Below are positions 8,861 to 17,420 of a DNA stretch of 64,000 bases, piece by piece. The first letter of the stretch is position 1. The number at the start of each line of letters is the position of its first letter. This stretch comes from an uncultured Bacteroidales bacterium (GTDB lineage: Bacteria; Bacteroidota; Bacteroidia; Bacteroidales; F082). The notes under the pieces were generated by a model that was not told the DNA's origin, ran no database searches, and was given only the letters and a program-made list of their open reading frames with translations. The translations under genes were made by a program, and so were the position numbers. The stretch is taken from the NCBI GenBank assembly GCA_900318265.1, contig ONKA01000008.1:17697-81696 (forward strand), read 5' to 3'.

Positions 8861-9468
8861 ATCCCGACATCATAGCATACATCGAGCAGGAGATCCTCCC
8901 CCGCTACGAGCATTTCGACGCCGCTCACCAACGCAACCATGCCGAAGAGGTCATCGAAAGGAGTTTGGCTTTGGCAGAGCATTATGACGTGAATGAAAAC
9001 ATGGTCTATGCCATCGCCGCCTACCACGACACAGGTCTTTGCGATGGCCGCGACACGCATCATCTCGTCTCGGGACGCATCATCCGAGAGGACATGAAAC
9101 TACGCGAATGGTTCGATGAAACCCAAATCGAGACCATGGCACAAGCTGCCGAAGACCACCGAGCTTCATCGGGTCACGAGCCTCGCAGCATCTACGGCAA
9201 AATCGTGGCTGAAGCCGACCGCCTCATCTCGCCCGAAAAGGTCATCCGTCGTACCATACAGTTCACGCAAGACCATTTCCCCGACTACGACAAAGAGCAA
9301 CAATACCAACGCTTCCGAGAGCACCTATTGGAGAAATACTCCGACATAGGTTATCTCCGCCTCTGGATTCCCGAGTCGGACAACGCGGTGCGATTGGAAG
9401 AATTAAGGAAAATCATTCGCGACGAAAACAAGATGAGAGAAGCTTTTGAGCAACTATTTCCGCAATAA
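8854..9468 (+). CDS. HD-domain phosphohydrolase
   Basis: A 204-aa cytoplasmic protein with HD-superfamily metal ligands: RNHAEEV (first His, about residue 29), AAYHDTGL (His-Asp pair, about residue 57), later EDHRASSG and a conserved Asp in IVAEADRLIS. The family hydrolyses phosphoesters or pyrophosphates of nucleotides and related compounds; the substrate is not evident. It begins with ATG overlapping the last 7 nt of the beta-helix gene (ATGGTAA), so it is probably translated by reinitiation. A link to a surface protein has no obvious biochemical logic; shared transcription is inferred from the overlap only. Confidence 0.78.
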   Translation: MVNPDIIAYIEQEILPRYEHFDAAHQRNHAEEVIERSLALAEHYDVNENMVYAIAAYHDTGLCDGRDTHHLVSGRIIREDMKLREWFDETQIETMAQAAEDHRASSGHEPRSIYGKIVAEADRLISPEKVIRRTIQFTQDHFPDYDKEQQYQRFREHLLEKYSDIGYLRLWIPESDNAVRLEELRKIIRDENKMREAFEQLFPQ

Positions 9469-9493
9469 AACACCTGGGAATACATATATTTTG

Positions 9494-9501
9494 TATTTTT
9501 G
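9494..9501 (+). promoter_or_regulatory. -7 box (TATTTTTG) for the gene at 9525
   Basis: Exact TAnnTTTG match 23 bp before the ATG; no convincing -33 element. Confidence 0.55.
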
Positions 9502-9524
9502 CGTCCAATTTAACTCACGTTGAT

Positions 9525-10415
9525 ATGAAAAAGACACTTATTACCCTTATGATCCTCTGCTTCGCCGGCCTGGCCATGGCCCAAGAAGCCAACGAGACCG
9601 AATTCAAAATGGCCATTGGCGACACCGTCATTTGGAAGCCTTTCGAGCAATGCGACGGCCTTGGCTACAACGTCAAAGGACCAAAAGTCATCAATTACAA
9701 GCCCATTCATTGGGGCGAAAAGATCCAAGTCATTGCCCAAAAAGTCGGAAAAAGCAGCATCATCGCCACTTGCCAGGACAATGATACCGAAGCCGTGGCC
9801 AATTTCATCGTTTACGACCCGAACGAAGTCCCTGTTATCGTCGAGAAGCCAGTGAAGCCCGCCACGCAGACCTTTACGGGCACCTATAAATTCGTCCCGC
9901 CCACCAACAATTACTTCATCACCATTAACGACACGGGTAGCGGATTCAACGAGACTTACATGAAACACGGCGACGATGAAGCCTACAACGACGGACAAGG
10001 CGTGGACCGTTTCTGGAACATCAAGACCGGAAAAAACTGGTACTACCGTCCCGACGCCCAAGGTTGGACCGACGATGTCGACTGGGAATTTGAGGCTTTC
10101 GGCGAAAGCTTCCCCATCATCAACTCTTTCGCCAATGAGGTGAACAAAGACAACCTTTCCAACTACTTTGTCGGTACCGAAAAACTCACGGTCGGTGGTT
10201 CCGAAAAACCCTTTGAAATCGACTGCTGGCATTTCTTCGTCGACTACGAGGACGGCACCGTCATCCAATACTGGGTGGATCCCGCCAACGGCTGCACGCT
10301 GAAGCGCCAAATCAACGCCGACCCCGCCAAGGTGGTCACCGTGTATGACCTCAAGTACAACCGCCTGTATTTCGGCCCCAGCTTCAAGAAAGGCCTACAT
10401 GATATAACGAGATAA
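9525..10415 (+). CDS. Secreted protein of unknown function, Ig-like N-terminus
   Basis: A 296-aa protein with a signal peptide (MKKTLITLMILCFAGLAMAQ). Residues about 25-95 (MAIGDTVIW ... GKSSIIATC ... ANFIVYD) resemble a bacterial Ig-like or BACON-type strand pattern. A proline/valine linker (VPVIVEKPVKPATQ) leads to a domain of about 190 residues rich in aromatic residues and Asp/Asn (RFWNIKTGKNWYYRPDAQGW, FEIDCWHFFVDYEDGT, YDLKYNRLYFGP). No catalytic motif or T9SS tail is recognised. It has its own promoter and is followed 40 bp later by gcvT; that spacer holds short AACAATTAAAC-like tracts. Likely a periplasmic or envelope protein. Confidence 0.7.
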   Translation: MKKTLITLMILCFAGLAMAQEANETEFKMAIGDTVIWKPFEQCDGLGYNVKGPKVINYKPIHWGEKIQVIAQKVGKSSIIATCQDNDTEAVANFIVYDPNEVPVIVEKPVKPATQTFTGTYKFVPPTNNYFITINDTGSGFNETYMKHGDDEAYNDGQGVDRFWNIKTGKNWYYRPDAQGWTDDVDWEFEAFGESFPIINSFANEVNKDNLSNYFVGTEKLTVGGSEKPFEIDCWHFFVDYEDGTVIQYWVDPANGCTLKRQINADPAKVVTVYDLKYNRLYFGPSFKKGLHDITR

Positions 10416-10455
10416 CAACAGTTCAATAATTCAACAATAAACAATTAAACATAAC

Positions 10456-11574
10456 ATGATGGAAAACATTGAATTAAAGAAAACCCCTTACAACCAGATC
10501 CATCACGACCTGGGCGCCAAGATGGCTGAATTTGCCGGTTACGACATGCCGATCCAATACACCGGTCTCGTTGAAGAGCACAACAACGTCCGCAACAATG
10601 TCGGCGTGTTCGACGTGAGTCACATGGGCGAATTCCGCGCCAAAGGCCCCATGGCCAAGCAGTTCATGCAGTACTGCACCGTCAACGACGTGGCCGCTTT
10701 GAGCGACGGTAAGGTGCAATACACCTGCCTGCCTAACGGCAAGGGCGGCATCGTGGACGACATGCTCGTCTATCGTATCGCCGACGACCACTACTTCATG
10801 GTGCCCAACGCTGCCAACATCGACAAGGACTGGGCTTGGATGAGCCAGATTGCCGAGAAGTTCGGCATGACCCTTGGCGAAGACTTCAAGAACGAGAGCG
10901 AAGAATGGGCTCAGTTGGCCGTGCAAGGCCCCAACGCCCTGAAAGCCATGCAAAAGCTCACCAAAGCCAATGTGGTGGATATGGAATACTACACCTTCCA
11001 AATCATCAACTTCGCCGGTGTCGACAACATCATCTTCTCGACCACGGGTTACACTGGTTCGGGTGGTTGCGAGATCTACATCCCCGTTGCCCACGCCAAG
11101 GAAGTTTGGGACGCCGTCTTTGAGGCTGGCAAGGAGTTCGGCATCATGCCCGCAGGTCTGGGTTGCCGCGACACCCTCCGTCTCGAAAAGGGCTTCTGCC
11201 TCTATGGTCATGAGATCGACGACACCATCAGCCCCATTGAGGCTGGTCTCGGCTGGATCACCAAGTTCGTCGACGGCAACGACTTCCTCAACCGCGAGAT
11301 TTTCGCTGCACAAAAAGCCAATGGCGTGAGCCAGAAGATCGTCGGCTTTGAAATGATCGACCGTGGCATTCCGCGCAACGGTTATGAGGTGTGCGACGCC
11401 GAAGGCAATTGCATCGGCATGGTGCGCTCGGGTAGCCCGTCGCCCTCAACTGGCAAGAACATCGGTACCGCTCTGGTGAAGAAGGCCTTCAGCAAGAAGG
11501 ACACTGAAATCTTCATCAAGATCCGTAACAAACTCATCAAAGCCGTCGTGGTGAAGATGCCGTTCCTGCCCTAA
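10456..11574 (+). CDS. gcvT: Aminomethyltransferase (glycine cleavage system T protein)
   Basis: A 372-aa protein, close to the usual length. It starts ELKKTPYNQIHHDLGAKMAEFAGYDMP, the typical T-protein N-terminus, followed by the folate-binding DVSHMGE motif, YTGSGGCEIY, a CRDTLRLEKGFCLYGHE segment and a C-terminal barrel ending VVVKMPFLP. It transfers the methylene group from the H-protein-bound aminomethyl intermediate to tetrahydrofolate and releases ammonia. ATGs at 10456 and 10459 are adjacent and either may be used. gcvH and gcvP are not in the window, so the gene is unlinked. It ends at a strong intrinsic terminator. Cytosolic folate one-carbon metabolism also includes folD further along. 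Confidence 0.95.
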   Translation: MMENIELKKTPYNQIHHDLGAKMAEFAGYDMPIQYTGLVEEHNNVRNNVGVFDVSHMGEFRAKGPMAKQFMQYCTVNDVAALSDGKVQYTCLPNGKGGIVDDMLVYRIADDHYFMVPNAANIDKDWAWMSQIAEKFGMTLGEDFKNESEEWAQLAVQGPNALKAMQKLTKANVVDMEYYTFQIINFAGVDNIIFSTTGYTGSGGCEIYIPVAHAKEVWDAVFEAGKEFGIMPAGLGCRDTLRLEKGFCLYGHEIDDTISPIEAGLGWITKFVDGNDFLNREIFAAQKANGVSQKIVGFEMIDRGIPRNGYEVCDAEGNCIGMVRSGSPSPSTGKNIGTALVKKAFSKKDTEIFIKIRNKLIKAVVVKMPFLP

Positions 11575-11602
11575 TCGTTTGGAAAGTAATGGAAAAGTTT
11601 TC

Positions 11603-11638
11603 AGCCGTCCCCGAAAAAACGGGGGCGGCTTGTTTTTT
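11603..11638 (+). terminator. Intrinsic terminator after gcvT
   Basis: An 11-bp stem (11603-11613 with 11620-11630, one G-T wobble) around an A6 loop, followed by TTGTTTTTT. Confidence 0.85.
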
Positions 11639-11659
11639 GGCAGGATTTTTGTAGTTTTG
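11630..11659 (+). promoter_or_regulatory. Promoter (TTG, 19 bp, TAGTTTTG) for the lipoprotein at 11712
   Basis: TTG at 11630-11632 and TAGTTTTG at 11652-11659 are exactly 19 bp apart, the best -33/-7 pair in the window. It begins inside the gcvT terminator stem. Confidence 0.65.
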
Positions 11660-11711
11660 CACCGTAAAAGGAAAGCAAAACAAAGTCTAATAATTTAAAA
11701 ACATTATCAAA

Positions 11712-12245
11712 ATGAAAAAGTTAAGTTTAATCTGCATGACCATCCTAGCCATCTCATTCTTGGCTTCTTGCCGCGGACCGCAAGGCCCTGCCGGACACGA
11801 CGGCAACGCCAACGTGGCCTCTTCTACCCTGACCATCAAATCTTCCGATTGGCAGTGGCAGGCCAATAATAGTCAATGGATGGTTGAAATCGACTATCCC
11901 GCCATCAATAACAACGTCTTCAACCATGGTGCCGTGCTCGTTTACATGGACGTGGATGGAGCTTGGTCGCAAGTGCCTTTGACCTACTATTATCAGGACT
12001 GGATCACGAACGAGGAAAACCAACAGGTGCTCATCAACTGCGAGGCCTCCATTGAAGTGGCCACTTTAAGTGACGGCGGCGTCCGCCTCTTCTGGACAGA
12101 GAGTGACTTCTATGACGGAATGCGTCCCGAAACCCACGACTTTAAGGTTGTGGCCATCGAGGCAACGGTCTTCGCCACCCGCAGCGACGTCGACTACAGC
12201 AGCTACGAGGCCGTGAAGAAAGCCTTCCAGCTGGCTGAAGATTAA
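11712..12245 (+). CDS. Lipoprotein with a short collagen-like motif, function unknown
   Basis: A 177-aa protein with lipoprotein signal MKKLSLICMTILAISFLASC. The lipidated Cys is followed at once by RGPQGPAGHDGN, three Gly-X-Y triplets of the collagen type often found next to the lipobox in this family of small Bacteroidetes lipoproteins. The remaining 145 residues look beta-rich and aromatic (SSDWQWQANNSQWMVEIDYP, GAWSQVPLTYYYQDW). No enzyme motif is seen. It is a single-gene transcription unit between its own promoter and a palindromic terminator. Confidence 0.7.
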   Translation: MKKLSLICMTILAISFLASCRGPQGPAGHDGNANVASSTLTIKSSDWQWQANNSQWMVEIDYPAINNNVFNHGAVLVYMDVDGAWSQVPLTYYYQDWITNEENQQVLINCEASIEVATLSDGGVRLFWTESDFYDGMRPETHDFKVVAIEATVFATRSDVDYSSYEAVKKAFQLAED

Positions 12246-12271
12246 AAGACAGTAAACGGAAACGGATCAAT

Positions 12272-12309
12272 GTAGAGACGGTGCATGCACCGTCTCTACT
12301 ATTTTTATT
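12272..12309 (+). terminator. Perfect palindrome with T-tract, terminator-like dispersed repeat
   Basis: Arms gtagagacggtgca (12272-12285) and tgcaccgtctctac (12286-12299) form a perfect 28-nt palindrome, followed by TATTTTTATT. It can terminate the lipoprotein transcript. Its GAGACG...CGTCTC ends recur at 25432-25479 and 31393-31416, so it belongs to a dispersed family. Confidence 0.65.
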
Positions 12310-13261
12310 GCATCACCAACGAGAACCACATGAAACCCACATAGCCCAAGGTTAGCAAGGCGCCCTCCCAACGGGAGATCTTGCGGCCTTTGCCCGTGAA
12401 GACAAACAGCAGCATCAGGATGTTGGCGGCAAAGAGAATCAACAACTGTTTGTTCATCATCGGCTCAAATGGCAATGGCGTTATGAGTGCACTGACACCC
12501 AACACCATGAAGATATTCATGATATTTGACCCCAACACGTTTCCTATGGCAATGCCAGAATTCTTCTTCAATGCAGCCACAAAAGAAGTGATGAGTTCGG
12601 GCAAAGAGGTGGCAGTAGCCACAATGGTCAAGCCTATGGTGCTTTCGCTCATGCCCCAGTTACGGGCCAAAATCTGCGCATTGTTGGAGACAAGCTCACC
12701 GCCCAGCCACAATCCAGCGATACCAAAAACAAGCGATAGGATGGTCTTTCCCCAAGGCATGGCTTGTTGCGCATCTTCGCTTTCTCCCTGAGGATCCTTT
12801 TTCATAAAAGTCAGCAACAGATAACCGATGCCCAATGAAAGAAGGATGACACCTTCAATCCAGTTGATGGTGTGGGATTGTTCCGTAAAGAAGTAATTGG
12901 CCATCAAAGTGATGGCAAGTGTGGCAACGAAGCCTACGGGGATGTCACGACGGATGGAAATGCGGCTGACGTCAATGGGCCAAACAAGAGCACTCACACC
13001 CAAAATAAGCAAGATATTCATCGTGTTGCTGCCGATAATGTTACCGATAGCCAAACCTGGACTGCCTTTCGCACACGAGAACACATTGACAATCATCTCA
13101 GGCAACGAGGTACCAAAAGCCACGATGGTCAAGCCGATGATGAGGGGCGACAACTTGGCGCGGACACCAACGCTAGTGGCTCCGTTGACAAGCCAATTCG
13201 CGCCTAAGATAAGGGCGACGAAGCCTGCGGCGAGTAATAAAAGAGGTATTAAAGAAGTCAT
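12305..13261 (-). CDS. CaCA-family Na+/Ca2+ antiporter (YrbG-like)
   Basis: A 318-aa inner-membrane protein of about ten hydrophobic segments. It contains the two inverted alpha-repeats of the cation/Ca2+ exchanger family, GLTIVAFGTSLPEMIVN in the first half and GLTIVATATSLPELITS in the second, each with the conserved Glu and the downstream GNIIGSN or GNVLGSN signature. It exchanges Ca2+ for Na+ or H+. The length fits the bacterial YrbG branch. It lies downstream of the YggS gene on the same strand, with a 108-bp spacer that holds a degenerate repeat. Confidence 0.92.
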   Translation of the reverse strand: MTSLIPLLLLAAGFVALILGANWLVNGATSVGVRAKLSPLIIGLTIVAFGTSLPEMIVNVFSCAKGSPGLAIGNIIGSNTMNILLILGVSALVWPIDVSRISIRRDIPVGFVATLAITLMANYFFTEQSHTINWIEGVILLSLGIGYLLLTFMKKDPQGESEDAQQAMPWGKTILSLVFGIAGLWLGGELVSNNAQILARNWGMSESTIGLTIVATATSLPELITSFVAALKKNSGIAIGNVLGSNIMNIFMVLGVSALITPLPFEPMMNKQLLILFAANILMLLFVFTGKGRKISRWEGALLTLGYVGFMWFSLVMQ

Positions 13262-13294
13262 ATCCTAGTCTTGGCGGCGTTTAATTACATTGAA

Positions 13295-13367
13295 TCTTCG
13301 ATTTCGACGGGCTCAACGACCTTGGCTTTCTCGTATTGTCAAGGTCCTTAAGCCTGTCGAAGGGCCG
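13295..13367. repeat. Degenerate TCGA-rich inverted repeat between yggS-like and antiporter genes
   Basis: One arm reads tttcgacgggctcaacgacc (about 13302-13321) and the other aggtccttaagcctgtcgaa (about 13340-13359). Both resemble the GGTCCCTGAGCC...GTCGAAGGG element seen intact at 41919-41957 and 51814-51852. Confidence 0.5.
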
Positions 13368-13369
13368 AA

Positions 13370-14041
13370 TTAAACATTATAGTTTCTTGCTCCGAAAATC
13401 TTGCTGCCCACCCTAACCAAAGTAGCACCTTCCTCGACGGCAATCGGATAGTCGTCCGACATGCCCATCGAAATCTGCTTGAATTGCGGTTGGTCAGCAA
13501 AATAATCTTTCTTGAGGGTTTCAAATATGTCTTTCAGGTGTTTGAATTCCTTGCGGACCTCATCCTTATCGTCAGTGAAAGTCGCCATGCCCATTACTCC
13601 ACAGATACGCACGTTTTGCATCTGTTTGAATGCTTCCGAATCAAGCAGTTGACGGGCTTCATCCATGTCAAGACCGAACTTCGTCTCTTCCATCGCGATG
13701 TGGAACTGCAGCAAGCAATCGACAACACGGTCGTGCTTTTTGGCTTCCTTGTTGACAGCTTCAAGCAAGTTGGCAGAATCGATGCTATGGATAAGCGTAA
13801 CGAAAGGGATAATATATTTGATTTTGTTGGTCTGCAGGTGGCCGATGAAGTGCCATTGGATGTCGGCAGGCAACACCTCATGCTTGTCGCGCATCTCAAG
13901 GGCGTGGTTTTCGCCGAAAATACGCTGACCCGCATCGTAGGCTTCCTGCAAGTCGCTGACGGGCTTGGTCTTGCTGACGGCCACCAAAGTCACTGACTCG
14001 GGTAGCGTCGCCCTGATTTTTTCTAAGTTTTCCTTGATCAT
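13370..14041 (-). CDS. YggS/PLPBP family pyridoxal-phosphate homeostasis protein
   Basis: A 223-aa protein of the usual family length. The PLP-binding Lys lies in TLVAVSKTKP near residue 24; further signatures are FGENHALEM, WHFIGHLQTNK and the phosphate-binding SMGMSDDYPIAVEEGATLVRVGSKIFG near the C-terminus. The family binds PLP without known enzymatic activity and maintains vitamin B6 and amino-acid balance. Its promoter diverges from that of ffh. It is probably the first gene of a short transcript with the antiporter. Confidence 0.93.
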   Translation of the reverse strand: MIKENLEKIRATLPESVTLVAVSKTKPVSDLQEAYDAGQRIFGENHALEMRDKHEVLPADIQWHFIGHLQTNKIKYIIPFVTLIHSIDSANLLEAVNKEAKKHDRVVDCLLQFHIAMEETKFGLDMDEARQLLDSEAFKQMQNVRICGVMGMATFTDDKDEVRKEFKHLKDIFETLKKDYFADQPQFKQISMGMSDDYPIAVEEGATLVRVGSKIFGARNYNV

Positions 14042-14063
14042 GATTCAACTGTTTTTGATGGTG

Positions 14064-14071
14064 CAAAAATA
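14064..14071 (-). promoter_or_regulatory. -7 box (TATTTTTG) for the YggS gene
   Basis: Minus-strand TATTTTTG 22 bp before the ATG at 14041. Confidence 0.6.
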
Positions 14072-14079
14072 CGCAATCC

Positions 14080-14120
14080 AAACAATTCAACAATTAAACA
14101 TTCAAACAATTCAACAATAA
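14080..14120. repeat. AACAATTCAACAATT-type low-complexity tract
   Basis: The spacer between the divergent yggS and ffh promoters is built of near-repeats of caattcaacaattaaac. Similar tracts lie at 10416-10455 before gcvT and, as a CAACTGA variant, at 51721-51756. Confidence 0.5.
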
Positions 14121-14124
14121 TTCT

Positions 14125-14132
14125 TACCTTTG
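14125..14132 (+). promoter_or_regulatory. -7 box (TACCTTTG) for ffh-folD
   Basis: Exact TAnnTTTG match 20 bp before the ffh ATG. Confidence 0.6.
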
Positions 14133-14152
14133 CGCCCAAATTTAGAAAAACT

Positions 14153-15487
14153 ATGTTTGAAGGTTTAAGTGAAAAACTAGAACGTTCGTTCAAAGTCCTT
14201 AGAGGACAGGCATATATCACCGAGGTGAACATTGCCGATACGATGAAGGAAATTCGTCGCGCCCTGCTGGACGCCGACGTCAGCTATAAGATTGCCAAGG
14301 ATGTCACCAACAACATCAAGGAGAAGGCTCTCGGACAAGAGATTCTCACCTCGGTGAAACCTGGCGACATGATGGTCAAAATCGTCCACGACGAGTTGGC
14401 AGAACTGATGGGCGGCGATGCCGTCGACATCAACCTGAAAGGTCAGCCGAGCATCATTTTGATTGCAGGTCTGCAAGGATCTGGTAAGACCACCTTCTCT
14501 GCCAAGTTGGCCTCTTATCTGAAACGCAAACGCAGCAAGCAAGTGCTGTTAGTGGCTGGCGACGTATACCGTCCCGCCGCTATCGAGCAGTTGAAAGTGT
14601 TGGGCCAGCAGGTGGAAGTTGAGGTCTATAGCGAAGAAGGCAACAAGAACCCCGTGCAGATTGCGCAAAACGCGATCAACCACGCCAAGAGCCAAGGCAA
14701 GAACGTGGTCATCATCGATACCGCCGGTCGTCTTGCTGTTGACGAGGAGATGATGAACGAGATCGCCAACATCAAGGAAGCCGTGAATCCGCACGAGACC
14801 TTGTTTGTGGTGGATGCCATGACGGGTCAGGATGCCGTGAATACGGCCAAAGCCTTCAACGACCGCTTGGACTTCGACGGCGTGGTGCTGACCAAGTTGG
14901 ACGGCGACACCCGCGGCGGTGCAGCCCTCACCATCCGCACAGTAGTGGAGAAGCCCATCAAATTCGTCGGTATCGGTGAAAAAATGGATGCTTTGGATGT
15001 GTTCCATCCCAAGCGCATGGCCGACCGTATCCTCGGCATGGGCGACATCGTCTCCCTCGTGGAACGCGCCCAAGAGCAATTCGACGAGGAAGAAGCACGC
15101 AAGTTGCAGAAGAAACTCGCCAAGAACGAATTCAACTACAACGACTTCCTGAAGCAGATCCAGCAAATCAAGAAGATGGGTAACTTGAAGGACCTCGCCA
15201 GCATGATTCCCGGCATGGACAAGGCCATGAAGGGAGAGGAAATCGACGACGACGCTTTCAAGAGCATCGAGGCCATCATCTATTCCATGACGCCCCAGGA
15301 ACGCGAGAATCCGAAACTCCTCAATGGCACGCGCCGTAAGCGCATCGCCGATGGCAGTGGCACTTCTATCGTGGAAGTCAACCGCCTTGTGAAGCAATTT
15401 GAGGAGACTTCGAAGATGATGCGCATGATGACCACGGGTGGTGGCAAAAAGATGATGCGCATGGCCAACGCAATGAGAAGAAGATAA
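14153..15487 (+). CDS. ffh: Signal recognition particle GTPase
   Basis: A 444-aa protein, full length for Ffh. The N domain (residues 1-85) is followed by the G domain with LQGSGKTT (G1), DTAGR (G3) and TKLDG (G4), and by the methionine-rich M domain ending MMRMMTTGGGKKMMRMANAMRRR that binds 4.5S RNA and signal peptides. With FtsY (not in this window) it targets inner-membrane proteins cotranslationally. folD starts 11 bp after its stop, so the two genes are likely cotranscribed. Confidence 0.97.
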   Translation: MFEGLSEKLERSFKVLRGQAYITEVNIADTMKEIRRALLDADVSYKIAKDVTNNIKEKALGQEILTSVKPGDMMVKIVHDELAELMGGDAVDINLKGQPSIILIAGLQGSGKTTFSAKLASYLKRKRSKQVLLVAGDVYRPAAIEQLKVLGQQVEVEVYSEEGNKNPVQIAQNAINHAKSQGKNVVIIDTAGRLAVDEEMMNEIANIKEAVNPHETLFVVDAMTGQDAVNTAKAFNDRLDFDGVVLTKLDGDTRGGAALTIRTVVEKPIKFVGIGEKMDALDVFHPKRMADRILGMGDIVSLVERAQEQFDEEEARKLQKKLAKNEFNYNDFLKQIQQIKKMGNLKDLASMIPGMDKAMKGEEIDDDAFKSIEAIIYSMTPQERENPKLLNGTRRKRIADGSGTSIVEVNRLVKQFEETSKMMRMMTTGGGKKMMRMANAMRRR

Positions 15488-15498
15488 ACACCAACACT

Positions 15499-16383
15499 AT
15501 GGATAACAAGATTATTGACGGAAAACTGATTTCCGAACAGATTAAGAAAGAGATTGCGGCGGAAGTTGCCGACATGATTGACCGTGGCATTGCCGCCCCG
15601 CATCTGGCCGCCGTCATCGTAGGCGAAGATGGCGCCAGCAAGACATACGTTGCCTCGAAGGAGAAAGCCTGCCACTCGGTGGGCATGACCTCCTCGGTGT
15701 ATCGTCTGCCCGAAACCACCACCGAGAAAGAGATGCTCGACATGGTGGAGTTCCTCAACAACGACCCCGAAATAGACGGTTACATCATCCAACTGCCTTT
15801 GCCGAAGCATATCGACGAGAACAAGGTCATCAACGCCATCAAGCCACAAAAGGACGTTGACGGCTTCACCAGCGTCAACGCAGGTCGCATGCAGCTGGGG
15901 CATCCTTGCTTCGTGCCTGCCACGCCGAATGGCATCATGGAACTCATCAAACGCTCTGGCATTGAGACCGTTGGCAAAAATGTTGTCGTTTTAGGCCGTT
16001 CCAACATCGTGGGTACGCCCATGGCCATCCTCATGTCAAGAAAAGGCATCGACGCCACCGTCACCTTGTGCCACAGCCGTACGAAGAACCTGCCCGACAT
16101 CTGCCGTCAGGCCGACATCCTTGTGGCTGCTATCGGTAAGCAGGGCTTTGTGACCGCCGACATGGTGAAACCCGGCGCCGTGGTCATCGATGTGGGCATC
16201 CATCGCATTGACGACCCGACCAGTCCGAAGGGATACAAAATCATGGGCGATGTGGACTATGACGAAGTCTACAAGGTGGCTTCCAAAATCACGCCCGTTC
16301 CTGGGGGCGTAGGTCCCATGACGATCGTTTCGCTATTGCAAAACACACTGAAAGCCGCCAAAGGCGAAGTGTATCCAAAATAA
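15499..16383 (+). CDS. folD: Methylenetetrahydrofolate dehydrogenase/cyclohydrolase
   Basis: A 294-aa bifunctional enzyme that oxidises 5,10-methylene-THF to methenyl-THF with NADP and hydrolyses it to 10-formyl-THF. Signatures: YVASKEKAC (catalytic Lys, about residues 50-58), IIQLPLPKHID, KDVDGFTSVN, the NADP-binding VLGRSNIVGTPM and PGGVGPMT near residue 270. Full length. It follows ffh closely and is followed by an intrinsic terminator. It supplies one-carbon units together with the glycine cleavage enzyme encoded at 10456-11574. Confidence 0.97.
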   Translation: MDNKIIDGKLISEQIKKEIAAEVADMIDRGIAAPHLAAVIVGEDGASKTYVASKEKACHSVGMTSSVYRLPETTTEKEMLDMVEFLNNDPEIDGYIIQLPLPKHIDENKVINAIKPQKDVDGFTSVNAGRMQLGHPCFVPATPNGIMELIKRSGIETVGKNVVVLGRSNIVGTPMAILMSRKGIDATVTLCHSRTKNLPDICRQADILVAAIGKQGFVTADMVKPGAVVIDVGIHRIDDPTSPKGYKIMGDVDYDEVYKVASKITPVPGGVGPMTIVSLLQNTLKAAKGEVYPK

Positions 16384-16405
16384 AGTTTTTCATGGTTTTT
16401 AATGG

Positions 16406-16441
16406 AAACGGGGACGCCACGAAAAGGCAGCCCCGTTTTTT
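16406..16441 (+). terminator. Intrinsic terminator after folD
   Basis: Stem of AAACGGGG and CCCCGTTT arms, with an inner CGCC/GGC pairing around a short loop (16406-16436), followed by a T6 run. Confidence 0.8.
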
Positions 16442-16467
16442 GTTGCCCATATTCCAACAAAAATGCT

Positions 16468-16475
16468 TAGTTTTG
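16468..16475 (+). promoter_or_regulatory. -7 box (TAGTTTTG) for the operon at 16497
   Basis: TAnnTTTG match 21 bp before the chosen ATG; TTG at 16443-16445 is a loose -33 candidate at 22 bp. Confidence 0.5.
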
Positions 16476-16496
16476 CACCTTAATAAGTCTTGCCTC

Positions 16497-17420
16497 ATGA
16501 AAAAAGGATTGCTTTTCACCCTGATAATACTGGCATTTCTTCCTTGGACAAAAGCCCAGGAAAAAGGCACAACAACCCACTCCCCTATCTATCTCCCGCA
16601 ACTCAAAGCCGAGTTGCCCAAGGAAGTGAGTGAGACTTCAGGGCTTTTCTTCCACAATGGTCGTCTTTGGACCCACAACGACAGTGGTGGCAAACCCATC
16701 TTGTTTGCCCTCGACACCACCGACTTCCAAGTCGTCCAGAAAGTCACACTGTCCAATGTAAAAAACAAAGACTGGGAAGATGTCTGCACCGATGGTGAGA
16801 CGGTCTTTATCGGCGACTTCGGTAACAACAAAGGCAATCGAAAGGATCTAAGGATCTATACTTTCCCTTTGTCATCCATTCCGGCTGAAGGTGACACATT
16901 CCTCCAGGTCGATTCAATCCGTTTCAGTTTTGCCGACCAGACGAACTTTGAGAAAAGAAAACAGGCACACGACTTCGACTGCGAAGCCGTTTTTGCCACC
17001 GAGGATTATCTTTACCTTTTAAGTAAAGGCTGGGAAACGGGCACGACGCGGCTGTATCGCCTCTCAAAAAACGAAAGAGAACAGGTGGCAGAGGTGGTCA
17101 ACGGCTTCGACTCACAAGGTCTGATCACAGGTGCCGACTACGATAGGGAAAAACACATTTTGGCTATCGTGGGCTATGTTAAAGACATCTGGAAACCCTT
17201 CATGTACCTCATCTTTGACTTCGAAGAGGATGGCACGAAACTTTCGAACAGACGTTTCGAAATGCCACAATTAAGTGGAACACAGACTGAAGGCATCTGT
17301 TTTTTCGATGACGGGCGATGCTATGTTTCGGCAGAGACTTCCCCCACTGTCACTACAAGGGTGTTTGTCGCTGATTTCAGGAAATGGATTGAGAAAGAAC
17401 TGAAAAACAAGGAAAAATGA
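16497..17420 (+). CDS. Secreted beta-propeller-like protein, function unknown
   Basis: A 307-aa protein. The start MKKGLLFTLIILAFLPWTKAQ provides a signal peptide and follows promoter and terminator; the 35 codons upstream would cross both. The mature part shows propeller-like strands (ETSGLFFHNGRLWTHNDSGG, NKDWEDVCTDGETVFIGDFGNN, DFDCEAVFATEDYLYLLSKGWE, LSGTQTEGICFFDDGRCYVSAET). The spaced acidic residues (DWEDV, DCEAV, TEGIC) resemble phytase-like or SdiA-regulated propellers. No T9SS tail is seen. Its stop overlaps the start of the PorE-like gene by 4 nt, so the two are translationally coupled. Confidence 0.7.
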   Translation: MKKGLLFTLIILAFLPWTKAQEKGTTTHSPIYLPQLKAELPKEVSETSGLFFHNGRLWTHNDSGGKPILFALDTTDFQVVQKVTLSNVKNKDWEDVCTDGETVFIGDFGNNKGNRKDLRIYTFPLSSIPAEGDTFLQVDSIRFSFADQTNFEKRKQAHDFDCEAVFATEDYLYLLSKGWETGTTRLYRLSKNEREQVAEVVNGFDSQGLITGADYDREKHILAIVGYVKDIWKPFMYLIFDFEEDGTKLSNRRFEMPQLSGTQTEGICFFDDGRCYVSAETSPTVTTRVFVADFRKWIEKELKNKEK